Source: an uncultured Anaerotruncus sp.
GTDB taxonomy: Bacteria > Bacillota_A > Clostridia > Oscillospirales > CAG-272
Direction: 5' to 3'
Length of the DNA stretch: 7,294 bases
Assembly (NCBI GenBank): GCA_958414155.1
Contig: CATYWI010000058.1
Location: 1 to 7,294, forward strand
The translations under genes and the position numbers were made by a program. Shown piece after piece: positions 7,210 to 7,294 of the stretch. The notes beneath the pieces are model-generated. The model was not told the origin of the DNA. It was given only the letters and a program-made list of their open reading frames with translations, and did not search any database. Every line of letters begins with the position of its first letter. Positions within the stretch are counted from its first letter, which is position 1.

Positions 7210-7294
7210 TAGATTATCACAATAAATCATAAACTTTTTATGCGATGGAAAATACAACACAAATTGTTGCCGGTATACTTTTTGGGAAGCGGGA
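7210..7294. other. AT-rich upstream flank, no gene seen
   Basis: No coding frame that looks real enters this stretch on either strand, and there is no convincing terminator. The only structure noticed is a short inverted repeat CAACA-N5-TGTTG at 7255-7269, upstream of the -35 element. It could be a regulator site or chance. The neighbouring gene on this side lies outside the window. Confidence 0.5.

Noticed and set aside
6952..7260. Minus-strand frame of 102 codons covering the cas3 leader and start
   Set aside because: It runs through the predicted promoter and overlaps the HD domain of cas3 in another frame; composition is that of a leader, not of a protein.

Overview
The window is a compact, minus-strand type I-C (Dvulg-type) CRISPR-Cas operon with no unrelated genes. 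In transcription order, right to left, it holds cas3, cas5c, cas8c, cas7, cas4 and the first 306 codons of cas1. The left edge cuts cas1 shortly before its expected end. cas2 and the CRISPR array, which normally follow in this subtype, would lie beyond that edge and cannot be seen here. No CRISPR repeat, tRNA, rRNA or mobile element is visible.

Layout: positions 7294-7113 are a non-coding, AT-rich leader with a good vegetative promoter (TTGCAA, 17-nt spacer, TATTAT, plus an extended -10 TG) and a small perfect AT palindrome between promoter and ribosome binding site. cas3 (7112-4935) is the HD nuclease-helicase. After a 58-nt gap come cas5c (4876-4217), cas8c (4220-2463), cas7 (2460-1579), cas4 (1591-917) and cas1 (920 to the edge). 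Their ends overlap or nearly abut (ATGA at 4217-4220 and 917-920), which suggests one transcript with translational coupling.

The best find not obvious from the main reading frames is a gene within a gene. At codon 457 of cas8c an in-frame ATG (2852-2850) sits 7 nt after a perfect AAGGAGGT Shine-Dalgarno. It would yield a separate 129-aa protein from the C-terminal end of cas8c, the size and position expected for Cas11c, the small subunit of I-C Cascade.

Function: Cas5c matures pre-crRNA. Cas5c, Cas8c, Cas7 and Cas11c form the crRNA-guided surveillance complex, Cas3 is recruited to degrade the target, and Cas4 with Cas1 (and the unseen Cas2) acquires spacers. All recognisable catalytic motifs are intact, so the visible part looks functional.

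Organism: strong GGAGG-type ribosome binding sites before most genes, a sigma-A-like promoter and moderate GC (judged by eye, not counted) suggest an anaerobic Bacillota, probably a Clostridia-class bacterium. This is inference only; no taxonomic marker is present. Apart from the internal cas11c start, the locus follows the standard I-C plan, and I found no evidence of an undescribed system.
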